DNA of 64,000 nucleotides from HGM04593 sp045591315 (GTDB lineage: Bacteria > Bacteroidota > Bacteroidia > Bacteroidales > Bacteroidaceae). Positions within the stretch are counted from its first letter, which is position 1. Every line of letters begins with the position of its first letter. The notes beneath the pieces are model-generated. The model searched no databases and was not told where the DNA came from. It worked only from the letters and a program-made list of their open reading frames with translations. The position numbers and the translations under genes were made by a program. Below, one piece after another: positions 51,164 through 60,292 of the stretch. The stretch covers positions 1 to 64,000 of the forward strand of contig JAZNSN010000029.1 of NCBI GenBank assembly GCA_045591315.1, written 5' to 3'.

Positions 51164-52822
51164 TCAGTCAACCATAGGCAGGCTCTTTCTCCATCTTTCG
51201 GCATAGGAGTCAAGAATCTTGCGTACGCTCTTTCCTATGATGACATAATCCTGTGTCTTCAGGTTGGCAAGCGAAACACGTATGCTCCATTCGGGGCCGT
51301 CGAAGCCGCCGCCGTTAAGTACAACAAGCGAAGTCTCAGTCGCAAGGCGGAACACTACATCCAACGGGCTGTAGTTCAGCTGCAGCCACTCTACAAAGTC
51401 GTTGCCGTAGAATTTTCTTGCCCATACAAGCAAGTCAATTTCCGAATAGTAGCCTGCACGCAGAGGGTCGGGCTGCAAGGTGAATCCCATGTTTGTCCAC
51501 AAGGCCGTTATTCTCTTGTCGATTATCTCAAGCATTCTGCTCCTGAACATGTCGCCTTCGCGCTTGTCGATGATAGAGTAGAGCGCGAACAGTGTCATCT
51601 GGAACTGCTGAGGCAACGACAGGCCTGCTGTATGGTTCAGCGCAACCTGTCTGCTGTCGGCTACCATGCGGTCGATGAAGAGCATGTTCTCAACGTCGCT
51701 CCTCAGGCTTCCGTACCTCTGTGCCAGCTCGCTCTTCCTCTTTCGCGGAAGCCTTGTCAGCAGCCTGTCGAATATGTTGTCGCGGTGTACGGCAATGAAC
51801 GCCGAACGCCAGCCGGTGGCACCGAAATATTTTGAGAACGAATAGACGCATATCGTATTATGCGGCAGTCTGGCCATTAATGATTGAAAACCCGGCACGT
51901 AGGTTGCATATACGTCGTCCGTGACAATCATCAGTCCAGGATTCCATTTCTCAACAATCTCCACAAGCATATCGACGCTCTTGCTGTCTATCATGTAGCT
52001 TGGCGGGTTGCTTGGGTTGACTATGAACAGAGCCTTGTACGACGTGTCGCGCAAGCGGTTTATCTCCTTCTCGTCATACTGCCACAGATGCAGCCCGTCG
52101 CTGCTCATTCTGTTGGCTGGAATCTCGGTTACCTTATAGTTGTAGCGGTACAGCTTGGGAATCTCGATGTATGGCGTGAATACCGGAGTCATCAGTGCCA
52201 CTCTGTCTCCACGTTCAAGCAGCCTGTTCTGCTGCAACGAATCGAATATGTAGCACATGGCTGCCGTTCCGCCCTCAGTGGCAAAGAAATCGACTTCGCC
52301 TTGCGGAGGCCTGCCGTTGCACAGTTCCTGAGCGAAGTAGTCACGCATGGCTACTTCGGTGAAGTAAAGTATCCTGTCGGGTACAGGGTACTGATTGCCT
52401 ATTACGCTTTCGGCCCACTCATGTACAAGCTCATCGGCATTCGGGCGGTGCTCCTGAAGCATGTAGCGATAGCACTTCTCCAGGAACTCCACACCCTGCT
52501 CCTTGCGGTGCGTATTCAGGAACGCCTCGAAACGTGCAGCAATACCCTCCTTATGCGGTATTCCGGCAAGCCCTTCTGTGTACTCCCAGTCGAGACGGCA
52601 CTCGTCGAGTGCGAACTGCCCCATAGCAAAGAACGCCTCTCTGGGAACTGTCGCCACCCAGTTCGGGTTGCCGCGTCCTGCATTCAGCATAGTGCGTGTC
52701 ATCTTTCTTATGCTCTCGCCCGCAAGCTGAATAAGCCTGTCCTTAAGCTCAAACGGGCTAATCTTCTCCATTTCCTTCTCGAAGGAAACCACTTCGCTGT
52801 GGTCGTTAAGTAAATTATTCAT
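51164..52822 (-). CDS. aspD: bifunctional aspartate transaminase / aspartate 4-decarboxylase
   Basis: 552 residues. Motifs of the large PLP enzyme: FVATEGGTAAMCYIFDSL-like (FFATEGGTAAMCYIF), NPSNPPSYMID, TDDVYATYVPGF and PLP-lysine in CVYSFSKYFGATGWRS (about Lys331). It releases CO2 from aspartate to give alanine, and also transaminates. The aspartate/alanine antiporter gene lies upstream on the same strand. Together, exchange of aspartate for alanine with a decarboxylation inside would consume a proton and build a proton-motive force. The ATG at 52822 is the start, about 360 bp after the antiporter gene end. Confidence 0.9.
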   Translation of the reverse strand: MNNLLNDHSEVVSFEKEMEKISPFELKDRLIQLAGESIRKMTRTMLNAGRGNPNWVATVPREAFFAMGQFALDECRLDWEYTEGLAGIPHKEGIAARFEAFLNTHRKEQGVEFLEKCYRYMLQEHRPNADELVHEWAESVIGNQYPVPDRILYFTEVAMRDYFAQELCNGRPPQGEVDFFATEGGTAAMCYIFDSLQQNRLLERGDRVALMTPVFTPYIEIPKLYRYNYKVTEIPANRMSSDGLHLWQYDEKEINRLRDTSYKALFIVNPSNPPSYMIDSKSVDMLVEIVEKWNPGLMIVTDDVYATYVPGFQSLMARLPHNTICVYSFSKYFGATGWRSAFIAVHRDNIFDRLLTRLPRKRKSELAQRYGSLRSDVENMLFIDRMVADSRQVALNHTAGLSLPQQFQMTLFALYSIIDKREGDMFRSRMLEIIDKRITALWTNMGFTLQPDPLRAGYYSEIDLLVWARKFYGNDFVEWLQLNYSPLDVVFRLATETSLVVLNGGGFDGPEWSIRVSLANLKTQDYVIIGKSVRKILDSYAERWRKSLPMVD

Positions 52823-53183
52823 ATAATCGGTTTATAAGATTAAAACATAAGTAACATTCTCTCTTTGCTCTTTACTCTGTACTCTTTGACCCCTCTTGCT
52901 TTCCGCGACCCACGCGGCACCACGGTTGCGGTGCTACGCGTGACCTATCGCTGCAAGTGCTGTCTAAACTTCGCCTACGGCTCATCTTTCATCTTTCATC
53001 TTTCATCTTTGCTCTTTGCTCTTTACTCTGTACTCTGTTGGCTTCGCCCAAGTTGCTCTCGCTCGGCATAGTAAAAGTAAACTTTTCTCTGCACTCGCTT
53101 ACTCGCAACTTTCTCTGTTATCTGTTATCTGTTATCTGTTATCTGTACTCTGTTCTCTGTTCTCTGTTCTCTTTGCTCTTCCC
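52823..53183. repeat. seven-base tandem repeats between aspT and aspD
   Basis: 360 bp without a gene. It contains several runs of seven-base units, read on the plus strand: TTTCATC repeated four times (about 52984-53006), TGTTATC repeated four times (about 53115-53142) and TGTTCTC repeated about four times (about 53150-53172), with related copies CTTTACTCTGTACTCT around 52868-52885 and 53014-53030. Around 53038-53115 lies an AGTTGCTCTCGCTCGGCAT...CTCGCTTACTCGCAACT element, partly palindromic, similar to common Bacteroidetes intergenic repeats. All lie within the untranslated part of the aspT-aspD transcript unit or at an aspD promoter. Confidence 0.8.
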
Positions 53184-54902
53184 TTATCCTATCATCAGCA
53201 CTATGAACACGCCCCATAGTATAAGCAACGTATTGCCTACAGCGTATGTAACGGTGTAGCCCAGTGCCGGTGTTTCGCTGCCGACGCTCTCCTGTATCGC
53301 ACCGATTGCTGCAGTCGTCGTTCTTGCACCTGCGCAGCATCCAAGCGCAATGGCAGGGTGGAACTTGAACCACTTTATGGCAATGAACAACCCGAACAAG
53401 AGAGGCAAAGATGTGGCAATTATGCCTGCGACGAAGAGCGATAGCCCGGCCTCGCGGAAGCCTTCGATAAATCCGGGGCCGGCTGATATGCCAATGACTG
53501 CAATGAAAATGTTAAGTCCCATATTGTTGAAAACCCACAGAGCCGCTTCGGGTATAGCACCCATAGTAGGGTGGTGCGAACGCCACCAGCCGAACACCAG
53601 TCCTGCAATGAGCGCGCCTCCGCTCGTGCTCAGGCTGATAGGCACTCCGCTTATATGAAGAGTGAGAGTGCCGGCAATTGCACCTAAGATTATGCCGAAC
53701 GCAAGATATACGATATCGGTCTCGTTGGTAGCAGGGTCGGGGTAGCCAATCTCCTTTGCAGCTGCCATAACCTCAACTTTCTTTCCGACAACCTCAATCA
53801 CATCGCCGGTGTTTATTACAGTCTCAGGGAACACCGGGATGCTGATGCCCATTCTCTTGATTTTCTGTATTATCACACCGTGCATGAAAGGCTTGTTGCG
53901 GAGTTCGCTTATCTTTTTTCCACCGTATGCTGTTATGCGCATTCCACGCTTCCCGGCAACAATGCACTTCATCACCATAACCGGGAACATCAGCAGCGCA
54001 TCATCGTCAACCTCCTTGCCAATCCAACGCTCCTCGCCAATGGTGTATTCATGTCTTCCGCTAAGCACAACCTCGTCACCTATGTTCAGATGCTCATTGG
54101 CTCTTATATCGTCTATTATGCGTTTCCCTTTCCTTATTCTCTCCACGAACAGTCTCTTGCCTTGTCTCTCGAAGAAGTGCTCCAGATCACTCACCCTGCG
54201 CTCTTTGGCAAACCAATCGTTCTCTATCCTGTAACAACGGAATTCGACTTCACGTTTTGCATCCATGAACCCCGGCCTGTCGCTCTCGTCACTTCCCATG
54301 CGGCTCTCCAGCTCACGGCAAGCAGCCTTCACCTTGTCCAGCCCGCCCAGCATCCTAGGCCCTAAACGTGCCAGAATCCAAGCCGATCCGGCAGTACCGA
54401 AAATGTAAGTCACGGCATAGGCTACAGGCATTATGTCGAGCATCTTCTGTTGCTCGTCGGCCGGCAGCCCGAAGTCGCGTATCGTGTCACCGGCAACACC
54501 AATCACTGCGCTTATAGTCTGCGAACCCGACAAGAGACCGGCTGCCTCACCGGCATTGTAGCCCATAAGGAGTGCGATGCCCCATGTCGATAGCAGAATG
54601 AATACGCACATCACAACAGCAAAATAGACCTGAGGCAATCCTTCCTTGCGGAGCCCGGCAAAGAACTGCGGGCCAACTTTGTATCCGATAGCAAAGAGGA
54701 ACAGCAGGAACGCCACCTGCTTAAGAGCCCCGCTCATGGGGATATGCAGCTGCCCCACAACAACACCAACAAGCAGCACACTCGTCACAATTCCAAGCCC
54801 GAATCCCTTTATATGAACCTTCCCAATAAGAAAACCGAGCCCCAGCGTAATATATATCGCCAGCTCAGGATGCGAGCGCAAAAGATTAGTAAACCACTCC
54901 AT
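53184..54902 (-). CDS. aspT: aspartate/alanine antiporter
   Basis: 572 residues from the ATG at 54902 (an upstream TTG-type frame reaching 54971 lacks support). About ten membrane helices in two halves separated by a central soluble region (about 180-380) with two TrkA-C type domains (RIENDWFAKERRVSDLEHFF; VMVMKCIVAGKRGMRITAYGG). FLIGKVHIKGFGLGIVTSVL and ALGCCAGARTTTAAIGAIQE with paired motifs mark the AspT family (TC 2.A.81). It imports aspartate in exchange for alanine. It precedes aspD in the same direction, matching the known AspD-AspT decarboxylation couple. Confidence 0.9.
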   Translation of the reverse strand: MEWFTNLLRSHPELAIYITLGLGFLIGKVHIKGFGLGIVTSVLLVGVVVGQLHIPMSGALKQVAFLLFLFAIGYKVGPQFFAGLRKEGLPQVYFAVVMCVFILLSTWGIALLMGYNAGEAAGLLSGSQTISAVIGVAGDTIRDFGLPADEQQKMLDIMPVAYAVTYIFGTAGSAWILARLGPRMLGGLDKVKAACRELESRMGSDESDRPGFMDAKREVEFRCYRIENDWFAKERRVSDLEHFFERQGKRLFVERIRKGKRIIDDIRANEHLNIGDEVVLSGRHEYTIGEERWIGKEVDDDALLMFPVMVMKCIVAGKRGMRITAYGGKKISELRNKPFMHGVIIQKIKRMGISIPVFPETVINTGDVIEVVGKKVEVMAAAKEIGYPDPATNETDIVYLAFGIILGAIAGTLTLHISGVPISLSTSGGALIAGLVFGWWRSHHPTMGAIPEAALWVFNNMGLNIFIAVIGISAGPGFIEGFREAGLSLFVAGIIATSLPLLFGLFIAIKWFKFHPAIALGCCAGARTTTAAIGAIQESVGSETPALGYTVTYAVGNTLLILWGVFIVLMIG

Positions 54903-55224
54903 AACAGTACAGTTTAATTTGAGAAGATAACACGGGGGTAGGGGGATTTGTTTTGGAGAGGTGTTGACCACACATTATATAGATATATTGTCGAGTCTTT
55001 TCATAACAGTTTTATTTTGAACTGTTATGGTATAAATACCGCGATAATAGTTCAAAATGCAACTATTAAACATCTTTTTTATAAAAATCTTGTGTGGTCG
55101 TGACGGCACAGTATTGCTAAAATAGTTCCAAGATTGTTCCGAATTTGTTCCAAAATAGTGACGAACTGCTTGGAATCACTTCAAATTGATATTTACTTTG
55201 CTGCAAAAATTAATTTGTTGAATT
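54903..55224. promoter_or_regulatory. control region upstream of aspT, with hairpins
   Basis: 322 bp with no gene. CATAACAGTT (55002-55011) pairs with AACTGTTATG (55020-55029). GACCACACA (54966-54974) is repeated inverted as TGTGTGGTC (55091-55099), 116 bp away. AATAGTT/AACTATT lie around 55042-55068. These may be operators or terminators; the strand of action cannot be fixed. No recombinase gene is near. Confidence 0.35.
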
Positions 55225-55614
55225 ATGGAAGAGAACAAAATCAATGCAGAGGCTAAGGCCGGCATTAAAGCGGTAGGGAAATTTATAAATAAAGTAAATC
55301 CAAATACAGACTATCAAGCGAAGGTAAAGGCGGATATTGAGTATATCAATTGCGAATTGGAGAGTAAAGATATTGAGGTGTTGATAAATTGCAACAAGGT
55401 GATATCTGCCAACTATGGTTACTTGCTTGTAAAGAAAGGCTTTATTCCAATGCTCGAAAGCGACATTCGCGAAAGAGGTTATGACTGGAATCTTGAGAAT
55501 CAGAAACAAATGAGGAATAGTTTAGAAACGGAATTGCTTGTAGGAGCAGTATCATCCTCTATTGGTGAAGCAGGATTTGAATACCTTGCAGAAAAACTGT
55601 TCGGAATGAGGTGA
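55225..55614 (+). CDS. small protein of unknown function
   Basis: 129 residues, charged in the first half (NAEAKAGIKAVGKFINKVNP), a short hydrophobic stretch at about 98-112 (LETELLVGAVSSSIGEAGF), no signal peptide. AT-rich and unlike the preceding housekeeping genes, it starts the defence-type region. A dispersed 37-bp repeat follows 25 bp after its stop. No function can be given. Confidence 0.55.
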   Translation: MEENKINAEAKAGIKAVGKFINKVNPNTDYQAKVKADIEYINCELESKDIEVLINCNKVISANYGYLLVKKGFIPMLESDIRERGYDWNLENQKQMRNSLETELLVGAVSSSIGEAGFEYLAEKLFGMR

Positions 55615-55638
55615 GGTGGTTAATTGCTATGATATATT

Positions 55639-55675
55639 TTTTACCGAACAAATTAATGCCGAATTACCGAAAAAT
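55639..55675. repeat. 37-bp dispersed repeat, copy 2
   Basis: Matches 9372-9408 with one mismatch. A further degenerate fragment (TGCCGAATTGAG) follows at about 55688-55699. Confidence 0.7.
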
Positions 55676-55730
55676 GTTCATCTAAATTGCCGAATTGAGA
55701 GAGAGTCTCTGGATGAATAAAAAACTATAT

Positions 55731-55777
55731 AATAGAGATTACAGGGTTCATATCAACAGAACCCTGTAATCTCTATT
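55731..55777. terminator. 19-bp hairpin, bidirectional terminator
   Basis: 55731-55749 pairs perfectly with 55759-55777 around a 9-base loop, with A/T-rich flanks. It lies between the small gene ending at 55614 and the ATPase ending at 55817. Confidence 0.8.
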
Positions 55778-55816
55778 TACACAAAATTATGGATAGTCCC
55801 TCCGAATGAATTAATC

Positions 55817-57070
55817 TTATACTTTTAAACTATCTCTGTCAAGCAGAAACTCATAGATGTTCATAAACACAACGCCATTTTCGTCTTGATATCGTTTTAT
55901 TGGGTCTTCGGTAATTACAAACTTCTGAAAGCTGTCCGATATGTGCGTCAGCGAACGTAGTTCCTGTTCTCGTTTTTCCTCATTAGGCAACCTTAATGCT
56001 GATTGTATGTAACATCGTTTACTACCTTCGTTGCATACAAAATCAACCTCCAATTGTTTACGTTGGCTTTTGCCCTCCTCATCTTTGGTGTTTACTACTA
56101 CGACACCAACATCCACCATCAATCCACGAGTGCGAAGCTCATTGTATATGAGATTTTCCATCAAATGTGTTACTTCATGCTGACGGAAATTTATACGGGC
56201 GTTGCGTAATCCTAAATCAGCGAAATAGTATTTGGCAGGAGTGTCAATATACTTCTTGCCTTTAATATTGTAGCGTATAGACTTTTCAACCATAAATACC
56301 TCCTGTAGTATTTCAAGGTAGAAACTTATGGTATTGGGAGATATAGAAACATTCTTGACCGATTTAAAGGTATTCACCAACTTATTTGGATTGATAAGAC
56401 CTCCGATTGACGATGAAAGAATATTGATGAGCTCCTCTAATTCCTCTTCATTCTTGATTTTGTATCTATCCAATATATCGGTAATGTATGTTTTCTTAAA
56501 GAGTGTCTGAAGATATTTCATCTTCTCCTCATTACTCTGCATTGTTGCAATCATCGGGAGTCCGCCAAAGGTCATATACTCCTCCATTGCCTCCTCGCGA
56601 GTGCCATTGAAGACCGAGAAAAATTCACTGAACGACAGAGGTGCAACTTTTATCTCATCACCACGACCACGAAATTCGGTAATAACATCACTCGATAAGA
56701 ATTTGGAGTTACTGCCCGTTACATATACATCGACATTGGGAATTTTAAGATAACTATTCAGCACATCCTCAAACTCATCCACCCATTGCACCTCATCAAG
56801 CATCACATAATGCATACCCTCTTTTGTTATGCGGGCATCAATGTATTCGAGTAAAGCGTCAGGGTTTCGCAACTTCTTGTTACGACGGTCTTCTAAATCA
56901 ACTTTTATTATGTGCTCATCATCTACTTCCTGAGCTTTTAGATAATCGCTAAACAAGCTGAAAAGTAGATACGATTTACCACAACGACGGATTCCGGTTA
57001 CGACCTTTATCATACCGTTGTGCATACTCCTAATGAGTTTGTTTAGGTATAAATCACGCTTTATTTCCAT
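55817..57070 (-). CDS. ATP-binding protein (AAA-type, DUF4143-like tail)
   Basis: 417 residues from the ATG at 57070, favoured because the promoter at 57114-57145 would place the transcript start close to the other candidate (57103). The P-loop is VVTGIRRCGKSYLLFSLF, Walker B is HYVMLDEVQWVDEFE, and VYVTGSNSKFLSSDVITEFRGRG is the sensor region. The C-terminal part (YFADLGLRNARINFRQHEVTHLMENLIYNELRTRG in pieces, EVDFVC) matches the DUF4143 domain with a restriction-endonuclease-like EVDF motif. Such orphan ATPases are found in many Bacteroidetes genomic islands; the function is not known, but defence or plasmid-like maintenance is considered likely. Confidence 0.85.
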   Translation of the reverse strand: MEIKRDLYLNKLIRSMHNGMIKVVTGIRRCGKSYLLFSLFSDYLKAQEVDDEHIIKVDLEDRRNKKLRNPDALLEYIDARITKEGMHYVMLDEVQWVDEFEDVLNSYLKIPNVDVYVTGSNSKFLSSDVITEFRGRGDEIKVAPLSFSEFFSVFNGTREEAMEEYMTFGGLPMIATMQSNEEKMKYLQTLFKKTYITDILDRYKIKNEEELEELINILSSSIGGLINPNKLVNTFKSVKNVSISPNTISFYLEILQEVFMVEKSIRYNIKGKKYIDTPAKYYFADLGLRNARINFRQHEVTHLMENLIYNELRTRGLMVDVGVVVVNTKDEEGKSQRKQLEVDFVCNEGSKRCYIQSALRLPNEEKREQELRSLTHISDSFQKFVITEDPIKRYQDENGVVFMNIYEFLLDRDSLKV

Positions 57071-57113
57071 AATTTCACGGAATATTATTGCGTATACACG
57101 CATTTTTGTTCAG

Positions 57114-57145
57114 CAAAAATAACGCCTATAAAGAGAAATGTCAAA
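57114..57145 (-). promoter_or_regulatory. promoter of the ATPase gene
   Basis: On the minus strand, TTTG (57145-57142), a 20-bp spacer, then TATTTTTG (57121-57114): a complete Bacteroidetes -33/-7 pair with correct spacing. It supports translation from the ATG at 57070. Confidence 0.75.
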
Positions 57146-57186
57146 TAAAAAGTACTCAAAATGAAATTTTTCCATCTAAATACAAC

Positions 57187-57210
57187 AATAGCCAGCAATC
57201 GCGGGCTATT
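57187..57210. terminator. short hairpin after DUF2971 gene
   Basis: AATAGCC (57187-57193) pairs with GGCTATT (57204-57210), followed on the minus strand by GTTGTATTT. Possible terminator for the DUF2971 gene, which ends at 57244. Confidence 0.4.
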
Positions 57211-57243
57211 GATGTATTTGTATCATGCTTCAAGGGTTTCTGT

Positions 57244-58257
57244 TTATGAATATCTGCGGTACAACATTTCGTATTTATCGGATTCATAGTCAATATACAT
57301 GTCGTACTCGTCAATTCCTTTTTCAGATGCTATATGATGAAGTCGTGTCCTATCTTCTAATGAAATGTTTTTCCCGTAATATATAGCAATTGGTTTTAGT
57401 AATATGCTTGTTGTATTGTCTAACATTATGTTATTTCTTGTTGTAGTATCAATCAATCTCCATTCTTTCTCATATTCCCATTGTTCGGATTTGTATAACG
57501 CGCATTTTATGTGTGATATTAAATCTTGATTTGGGAAATTTGCGCCTGCAAATTTAAGGAATTCCCACAGAGTGTATTCTGTACCATCAAATCTTTTGTT
57601 GTCGTAAATTACAGGGTATATGCTAATGTTGGGGATTCTGTTAGATAATATAGGTTTCATATTATATTCTAAAGCAAAACCCTTATGGTTATTGGCATAA
57701 TGGCTCCACATAATTACAGAAGATATGGTTTCTGTAAAACAGGATATAGTAAAGTACCTTTTATTTATTTTTGCATAGAATGGAAATAATAGATCGATAG
57801 AGTATTCTAGAGTATTTTTACGTTTTGTAATAAAACTGTCTATATCTTCATCTTTCAGGGATAAAAAGTTCTCTATAGTTTTTTTAATGCTATCTTGCTT
57901 AAAATACTGCTTAATTGGCTCTGGAAAATCTAGATTTTGTACAAGTTCTTCTTTCATTCTAATGACGACATCTTTTGTGAAAATAGAATTAAAAATCTTT
58001 TTAACTATGTTCTTGTCGTATTTCAATAAAGTGTCATAGGGATCATTGAACATGTCGGATGTTACTGCATATACTTTATCATTCTCGAATGCATTAATAT
58101 TAGTATCGGAACATGTTCTATAACGGTATAAACTTTCAGGCATAATTTGAGATAATGCCTTATATATTGGAAGTGTTTCTTGCTGTATTGTTGTTAAATC
58201 GCATTTTTCAGAGATTTTTATTGAATTTAATATTTCAGCAAATTCCTTTCTGTCCAT
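57244..58257 (-). CDS. DUF2971 domain protein
   Basis: 337 residues. SLYRYRTCSDTNINAF, MFNDPYDTL, and FTETISSVIMWSHYANNHKGFALEYN form the pattern of DUF2971, where W.HYA...G.cl.f is the family mark. The family is frequent in genomic islands and near restriction or other defence genes, but its function is not known. The gene is divergent from hsdM with a 268-bp gap. A TACTTTTG box (minus, 58288-58281) may be its promoter -7 element. Confidence 0.8.
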   Translation of the reverse strand: MDRKEFAEILNSIKISEKCDLTTIQQETLPIYKALSQIMPESLYRYRTCSDTNINAFENDKVYAVTSDMFNDPYDTLLKYDKNIVKKIFNSIFTKDVVIRMKEELVQNLDFPEPIKQYFKQDSIKKTIENFLSLKDEDIDSFITKRKNTLEYSIDLLFPFYAKINKRYFTISCFTETISSVIMWSHYANNHKGFALEYNMKPILSNRIPNISIYPVIYDNKRFDGTEYTLWEFLKFAGANFPNQDLISHIKCALYKSEQWEYEKEWRLIDTTTRNNIMLDNTTSILLKPIAIYYGKNISLEDRTRLHHIASEKGIDEYDMYIDYESDKYEMLYRRYS

Positions 58258-58486
58258 AAATAGTGTAGTTGTTAATTTAACAAAAGTAATGATTATAATG
58301 CAAATTCTTAATAATCTGTGATTGAAATAATCTATCTATGAGTTATGACAATTGTAATAGCATCATTTATGTTTTTTACAAGTTACTTAAGAGAAATGCA
58401 TCCGGTATGATGAATTGTGTGTTTCTATGGAACTGCTCTTTTGTTTACATTTGGCTCTTTTGTCATTGATATTCTCTAAAAAATGT

Positions 58487-58494
58487 TATTTTTG
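58487..58494 (+). promoter_or_regulatory. promoter -7 box of type I restriction operon
   Basis: TATTTTTG matches TAnnTTTG; ATTG at 58465-58468 lies 18 bp upstream as a possible -33 element. A start point near 58500 would give a leader of about 26 bases to the ATG at 58526 but only about 8 to the ATG at 58508, which favours the later start. Confidence 0.6.
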
Positions 58495-58525
58495 CATTTA
58501 ATAATAAATGCTATATAACAATACA

Positions 58526-60292
58526 ATGACAATAGATAAATTACAGCAACGCACTACTGTAAACATACAAGAGAAGGCAAACCTTATTTGGGCAATTGCC
58601 GATAAGTTGGTAGGAACATACAAACCTCACGAATATGGTAACGTAATACTTCCAATGTGTGTTATCAAGCGTTTCAGCGACACTTTGACTGATACTAAAG
58701 CAAAGGTTATTGAGATGAACAAAAGTCTTGATTCAAGGGGTATAATGGTGAAGGATGGTTTCCTTAGAAGTGCATCGGGCTACGATTTCTACAACGTATC
58801 ACCTTTTACCTTTGAAGGACTGTTGAGTGATGCCGAGAATATTGCCGACAACTTCCGCAGTTACCTCAATCACTTCTCAAACAATGTCATTGATGTTATA
58901 GAGAAATTTGATTTTGACAAGGAAATCACAAAACTGTCAAACAACGGCATTCTTTACAATGTAATTGCAGAATTCTGTTCAAAGAAGGCATATATGGGTG
59001 CTGATGAAATTTCTGCGGTTGATATGGGTTACATCTTCGAGGAATTGGTGCGTAAATTCTCTGAGAGTTACGATGAGCACGCAGGAGCACACTTTACAGC
59101 ACGTGATATTATCTACCTGATGGCAGAGATTCTTGTTGCACCTAAAAAGAAAGACATACAACAGGAAGGTATCACAGCAACAATGTACGATATGGCGATG
59201 GGTACATCTCAAATGCTCGATTGTTTGTCGGAGAAACTGTTGCAGATTGATGAAGATGCACAATTAACTGAGTTCGGACAGGAATTGAACGAGCAGACAT
59301 ATGCCATTGCAAAGGCTAATATGCTTATCAAGGGTGGCGATGCCGAGAATATGAAGCACGGCAACACCTTGTCGGACGATAAATTCGAGGGCTACAAGTT
59401 CGACTATATTATCTCTAACCCTCCTTTCGGTATCGAGTGGAAAAACGAGAAGGCTGCCGTTGAAGCCGAGCATAAGAAGGGCACGATGGGACGCTTCGGT
59501 GCAGGACTTCCTGCCATTGGAGATTCGCAGCAATTGTTTATGCTCAATGGTGTGGCTAAGTTGAAAGATACGGGACGAATGGCTATCATTCAGAATGGTT
59601 CACCCCTCTTCAAAGGCGATGCGGGCAGTGGTGAGAGTAATATCCGTGGCTACCTGTTGGAGAACGATTGGTTGGAGGCGATTATTCAGATTCCAAACGA
59701 TATGTTCTACAACACGGGCATAGCAACCTACATTTGGATTGTATCGAAGGATAAGTTCGCAGAGCGTGCGGGCAAGGTGCAGCTCATTGACGCAAGCAAG
59801 TGTTTCGTTAAGCGTCGTAAGTCGCTCGGCAATAAGCGTAATGAGTTTACAGCCGAGTGTATTGCCCTTATCGCCAAGGCATATAACGAGTTTGCCGAGG
59901 GTGTCTATGAGGATGGAGCACTCGTTGTCGAGAGCAAGATTAAGGCTAACGAGGATTTCAAGTATAGCAAGGTGGTTGTTGAGCAACCCGTGTGCGATGA
60001 CGAGGGAAACCCAATCCTGAAGCGTGGCAAGCCTACGGCAGACAGCAGCAAGCGTGATACCGAGTCTATCCCTTGGACTGAGGAAATTGAGGCTTATATG
60101 GCAAAGAATGTCTATCCCTATGCCCCTGACGCTTGGATTGACGAGAAGAAAACCAAGATTGGCTACGAGATACCATTCACCCGTGAATTCTACAAGTATG
60201 TTGCACCCCGCAGCAGTGCCGACATCTTTGCCCATCTCGAAGAGTTGGATAAGGCTGAAACCGCACTGATGGCTAAAATTATGGGAAGATGA
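58526..60292 (+). CDS. hsdM: type I restriction-modification DNA methyltransferase subunit
   Basis: 588 residues from the ATG at 58526 (58508 is a less likely in-frame alternative). N-terminal HsdM helical domain (ANLIWAIADKLVGTYKPHEYG); SAM motif region MYDMAMGTSQMLDCL, which differs from the common DPxCGTGG form; and catalytic motif ISNPPFGIEW. It would methylate adenine in the target read by HsdS. It is first in a plus-strand operon with hsdS and hsdR, with two unusual genes placed between them. Confidence 0.93.
   Translation: MTIDKLQQRTTVNIQEKANLIWAIADKLVGTYKPHEYGNVILPMCVIKRFSDTLTDTKAKVIEMNKSLDSRGIMVKDGFLRSASGYDFYNVSPFTFEGLLSDAENIADNFRSYLNHFSNNVIDVIEKFDFDKEITKLSNNGILYNVIAEFCSKKAYMGADEISAVDMGYIFEELVRKFSESYDEHAGAHFTARDIIYLMAEILVAPKKKDIQQEGITATMYDMAMGTSQMLDCLSEKLLQIDEDAQLTEFGQELNEQTYAIAKANMLIKGGDAENMKHGNTLSDDKFEGYKFDYIISNPPFGIEWKNEKAAVEAEHKKGTMGRFGAGLPAIGDSQQLFMLNGVAKLKDTGRMAIIQNGSPLFKGDAGSGESNIRGYLLENDWLEAIIQIPNDMFYNTGIATYIWIVSKDKFAERAGKVQLIDASKCFVKRRKSLGNKRNEFTAECIALIAKAYNEFAEGVYEDGALVVESKIKANEDFKYSKVVVEQPVCDDEGNPILKRGKPTADSSKRDTESIPWTEEIEAYMAKNVYPYAPDAWIDEKKTKIGYEIPFTREFYKYVAPRSSADIFAHLEELDKAETALMAKIMGR

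Noticed and set aside
54966..55099. Invertible promoter upstream of aspT
   Set aside because: Repeats are only 9 bp, no recombinase gene is adjacent, and no promoter box was seen between them.
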